Of a DNA stretch of 8,554 nucleotides, positions 6,439 through 8,554 are shown piece by piece (positions within the stretch are counted from its first letter, which is position 1; each line of letters starts with the position of its first letter). Source of the stretch: DAOTZU01 sp034433995 (GTDB lineage Bacteria > Chloroflexota > Anaerolineae > UBA1429); NCBI GenBank assembly GCA_034433995.1, contig DAOTZU010000301.1, forward strand, positions 1 to 8,554. Reading direction: 5' to 3'. The notes under the pieces are model-generated. The model was given only the letters and a program-made list of their open reading frames with translations. It did not search any database and was not told where the DNA came from. The translations under genes were made by a program, and so were the position numbers.

Positions 6439-6559
6439 GCAAAGCACGTTGTGTGCAGCTTGATTTTGCTAAGGAGGTGGATCTGCGCAGCACCATACGA
6501 GAGGAACGTTTCCATCCCGGTTCGCTGAGTAGCTCGATACAGACTAAAGGAGAGATCCC
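6439..6559 (+). promoter_or_regulatory. Structured leader with an orphan perfect Shine-Dalgarno and the true ribosome binding site
   Basis: At the 5' end GCAAA (6439-6443) can pair with TTTGC (6465-6469), enclosing an inner GCAC/GTGC hairpin (6444-6456). Directly after it lies TAAGGAGGTG (6470-6479), a full match to the classical anti-Shine-Dalgarno, with no ATG, GTG or TTG at a usable distance. The working site for the gene is AAAGGAG (6546-6552), 7 nt before ATG 6560. A frame through the orphan site (GTG 6477, or CTG 6483 at suitable spacing) stays open and ends at TGA 6561-6563, overlapping that ATG. A coupled leader peptide, a ribosome standby site or chance are all possible. Confidence 0.45.
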
Positions 6560-8002
6560 ATGAAGATTACCCGTATCCTGTTCGCAATGCTTCTCGTATT
6601 GACCATGCTCTTTGGCGCGGCCGTGGCCGTCAACGCCCAGGCCGGCACCTGGGTCACCGGTATCATGATCCAGAACCAGAGCACGGACCAGCCCGCCCAC
6701 ATCACCGTCACCTTCTACTGGGCCGAGGGGACTCCCTTGGCGGGCCAGGTGGCCCACACTTTTGAGGATACCATCCCGGCCAACGGCTCGGTGAGCTACT
6801 ATGTGCCCACCAGCGCCAAGACGGCGGGCCTGCCCTCCGATTTCGTCGGCTCGGCGGTGGTCAGCTCCGACCAGCCGGTGGTGGCCAACCTGAACACCCA
6901 GGTGCCCTCCGGCAGCGGCGCCGCCCCCACCGACCCCAACCGCGTGGGTACCGCCAGCGGCGTCTTGGAGCCCTCCACCACCTTGTACTTTACCCAGGTG
7001 ATGAAGGAGTACTGGGGCTGGAACTCGTACGTGGCGGTGCAGAACACCAGCGCCAACACGGCCAACGTGACCATCAAATACTATAACCAGAGCGATGGCT
7101 CCGAGGTGGTGGCCGCGCAACAGACGGTGACCATCCATCCCTATTCCACCAAGGTCTTCCGCCAGTCGGAGAACGCCGGCCTGCCCGCCTCTTTCAGCGG
7201 CTCGGCGGTGGTCACCGGCGATCAGCCTTTGGCGGGTGTGGCCAACTTTTTCAACGATGGCACCACGGCGGCCAAGGCAGCCTTTAATAGCTACAACGCC
7301 TTTAGCGGCGGCGCCACCAAGCTCTATGTCCCGCGCTTGGTGCGCAACTACTATGATTATCAGGGCGGCCTGACCATCCAGAACGTGGGCACGGCGGCCA
7401 CCAACGTGACCATCACCTACTACTTTGGCGGCAATACCTACACCCAAACGATCAACAACATTCAGCCCAACGCCTGCAAGATCCTCTACATGCCCAACGT
7501 GACCGAGCTGGGCACGGTGGCGGGCAGCGGCTCGGCGATCATCGTCTCCAGCGGCCAGCCCATCGTCGCCACGGTGAACGAGGATAACCGCACCGGCGCG
7601 GCGCTGCCCGGCCATGAGGGGCGTAGCGTCACCTACAACGCCATCCCCGATGGCAAGCAGACCACGGCCGTGCTCTTCCCGCAGGTCACCTCCAAGTTCT
7701 ATGGCTATTGCAGCGGCGTGCAGATCCAGAACGTGGGCGCCGCCCCCGCCAATGTGACGGCCACCTTCTCCATGCCCGGCCACACCGATATCGTGGTCAC
7801 AGCGGTGGTGCAGCCCAACGCCTCCAAGGATTGGTTTGCGCCTAACGTGGTGACCTACCCGGACTTTAACGGTTCCGTGGTGATCACCTCCGACCAGCCC
7901 ATTGTGGGCATCGCCAACACCTCGGTGCGCACGGATATTGACACGCGCTACCCGGCCAACTATGGCGATTCCTACTTGATGTACAACGGCGTCAACAAGT
8001 AA
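6560..8002 (+). CDS. Secreted protein of four divergent ~115-residue repeats, probably surface or extracellular
   Basis: The 480-residue protein starts with a Sec signal peptide: Lys/Arg at 2-5, a hydrophobic core at 6-24 and likely cleavage after Ala26 or Ala28. The mature part is four repeats, beginning near 29, 142, 255 and 371. Each has an opening LYxPxVxxxYYGY-like strand (lost in repeat 1), a QN(V/T)G core, NVTxxYY, a PNxxK-type turn and a closing GSAVVxSDQPxVAxxN block (97-112, 214-229, 324-340, 438-453). The alternating pattern suggests beta-sandwich domains. No sortase motif, C-terminal membrane helix, lipobox, S-layer domain or enzyme motif is seen. Only two cysteines (306, 384) remain after cleavage. 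I recall similar repeats in Chloroflexota secreted proteins but no assigned function. A matrix, adhesin or envelope role is inferred. Its own promoter, strong binding site and strong terminator suggest abundant production. Confidence 0.85.
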   Translation: MKITRILFAMLLVLTMLFGAAVAVNAQAGTWVTGIMIQNQSTDQPAHITVTFYWAEGTPLAGQVAHTFEDTIPANGSVSYYVPTSAKTAGLPSDFVGSAVVSSDQPVVANLNTQVPSGSGAAPTDPNRVGTASGVLEPSTTLYFTQVMKEYWGWNSYVAVQNTSANTANVTIKYYNQSDGSEVVAAQQTVTIHPYSTKVFRQSENAGLPASFSGSAVVTGDQPLAGVANFFNDGTTAAKAAFNSYNAFSGGATKLYVPRLVRNYYDYQGGLTIQNVGTAATNVTITYYFGGNTYTQTINNIQPNACKILYMPNVTELGTVAGSGSAIIVSSGQPIVATVNEDNRTGAALPGHEGRSVTYNAIPDGKQTTAVLFPQVTSKFYGYCSGVQIQNVGAAPANVTATFSMPGHTDIVVTAVVQPNASKDWFAPNVVTYPDFNGSVVITSDQPIVGIANTSVRTDIDTRYPANYGDSYLMYNGVNK

Positions 8003-8005
8003 CCA

Positions 8006-8024
8006 CAGCGCTGGCTGAGCGCTG
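8006..8024 (+). other. Small hairpin after the repeat-protein stop codon
   Basis: Seven-bp arms CAGCGCT and AGCGCTG flank the loop GGCTG, starting 4 nt after the stop. No T-run follows, so it is not itself a terminator. It may protect the 3' end together with the stronger stem that follows. Confidence 0.4.
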
Positions 8025-8033
8025 ACGACGCAC

Positions 8034-8070
8034 AGGATGCCAGGGAGAGATCCCTGGCATCCTCATTTTG
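8034..8070 (+). terminator. Rho-independent terminator of the secreted-protein unit
   Basis: A perfect 13-bp stem (8034-8046 with 8051-8063, arm AGGATGCCAGGGA) closes on the loop GAGA and is followed by ATTTT. It lies 31 nt after the stop of the repeat protein and 17 nt before the next gene. The T-run is short (4), so termination may be incomplete, which would let some transcription reach the downstream methyltransferase. Confidence 0.8.
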
Positions 8071-8087
8071 CCCAACTGGGAGAGACG

Positions 8088-8554
8088 GTGTTCGACTATC
8101 TCACTTTCATCCGCCTCACGGCGCGGAGGCTACGATCCACGGAGGATTACCTGGCCTGGCAACGCTTCCAGGCGGAACAGGTGGTATGGGCCTATCTGCG
8201 GCGCAGGATCGCGGCCCGGCTGGAGGATTTCCGCGTGTTGGACCTGGGTTGCGGCTATGGGGGCTATAGCCAACTTTTGGCGGAAAAGATGCGCCTGGTG
8301 GTGGGGCTGGATGACGCGATGATGCCCCAGGTGTCCCCCATCCCCGGCCGCTTGGCCTTTATCCGCGCCGATGCCACCGCGGCGCCCTTTGGGGATGGCG
8401 ACTTTGACCTGGTCATCTGCTCAAGCCTCTTGGAGCATGTGCCCGAGCCACGGAAGCTGCTGGCGGAGGTCGTCCGACTGCTTAGGCCGGGAGGATGGTG
8501 CTATCTCAGCTTCCCTCCCTATTACAGCCCCTGGGGCGGGCACCAGTTCGCACC
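8088..8554 (+). CDS. Class I SAM-dependent methyltransferase, third in the window (3' end outside window)
   Basis: The frame from GTG 8088 is open to the window edge: 155 codons plus 2 bases. GGGAG (8078-8082) lies 5 nt before the start. After a basic, helical N-terminus come motif I VLDLGCGYG (50-58), GLDD (73-76) with Asp75 for the SAM ribose, ADATAAPF (94-101), FDLVICSSLLEHV (106-118), LLRPGGWCYLSFPPYYSP (131-148) and WGGHQF (149-154). The last block is characteristic of a methyltransferase group often found in glycan loci. The substrate lid and C-terminus are missing, so the target is unknown; sugar O-methylation fits the context. No convincing promoter lies between the terminator and the start, so expression may depend on terminator read-through. 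A weak promoter candidate lies inside the preceding gene (7938-7966). Confidence 0.88.
   Translation, partial: MFDYLTFIRLTARRLRSTEDYLAWQRFQAEQVVWAYLRRRIAARLEDFRVLDLGCGYGGYSQLLAEKMRLVVGLDDAMMPQVSPIPGRLAFIRADATAAPFGDGDFDLVICSSLLEHVPEPRKLLAEVVRLLRPGGWCYLSFPPYYSPWGGHQFA

Noticed and set aside
6428..7783. Long open frame on the minus strand (451 codons) opposite the secreted repeat protein
   Set aside because: It is the complement of a GC-rich, codon-biased gene; the product is Gly/His/Ala-rich with no domain, while the + strand has a signal peptide, repeats, a binding site and a terminator.
8068..8322. Short plus-strand frame of 84 codons at the window end
   Set aside because: It is a shifted reading of the methyltransferase that starts at GTG 8088, whose frame carries all SAM-binding motifs.

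Overview
The window is GC-rich bacterial DNA with GTG and ATG starts, gene ends that overlap by a few bases, and sigma70-type promoters. The mix of GT2 and GT4 glycosyltransferases, stand-alone SAM methyltransferases, a PF03706-type membrane protein and a secreted protein with repeats of about 115 residues containing 'NVT..YY' and 'GSAVV.SDQP' recalls Chloroflexota (Anaerolineae and relatives). So does the palindromic 'GCCGTCGGTTTCC...' intergenic repeat. The assignment is recognition from memory, not a search. All real genes lie on the + strand.

Layout. Positions 1-475 hold a non-coding tandem array: two full copies and one partial copy of a 173-bp unit, each carrying three short, almost perfect hairpins. 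A sigma70 promoter with an extended -10 (484-512) sits at the array edge. It reads into a tightly packed six-gene operon (644-6409): GT2 polyprenyl-phosphate-type glycosyltransferase, GT4 glycosyltransferase, methyltransferase, methyltransferase, GT4 glycosyltransferase, and an LPG-synthase-TM/flippase-like membrane protein. The first four junctions are 4-base ATGA or GTGA overlaps and the fifth is an 11-base overlap, so translation is probably coupled along the message. The second methyltransferase starts at the GTG at 3560, although its frame stays open much further upstream.

A second extended -10 promoter (6406-6434), whose -35 overlaps the stop region of the operon's last gene, drives a 480-residue Sec-secreted protein (6560-8002) made of four divergent repeats. 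Its roughly 119-nt leader carries a perfect Shine-Dalgarno sequence far from any ATG. A 13-bp stem terminator (8034-8070) follows the gene. Seventeen bases later a third methyltransferase begins at GTG 8088 and runs off the window.

Inferred biology: the operon looks like part of a cell-surface glycan or glycolipid locus. The GT2 enzyme would load a sugar on a polyprenyl phosphate, the GT4 enzymes would extend a chain, the methyltransferases would modify sugars, and the PF03706-like protein would act at the membrane. The secreted repeat protein, probably made in quantity from its own unit, may be a surface or matrix protein and possibly a glycan acceptor. The most unusual items are the repeat protein with its leader, the triple-hairpin array (one hairpin is exactly inverted in copy 3), and the GT2 plus PF03706 pairing in one operon, which resembles a split version of archaeal AglD.
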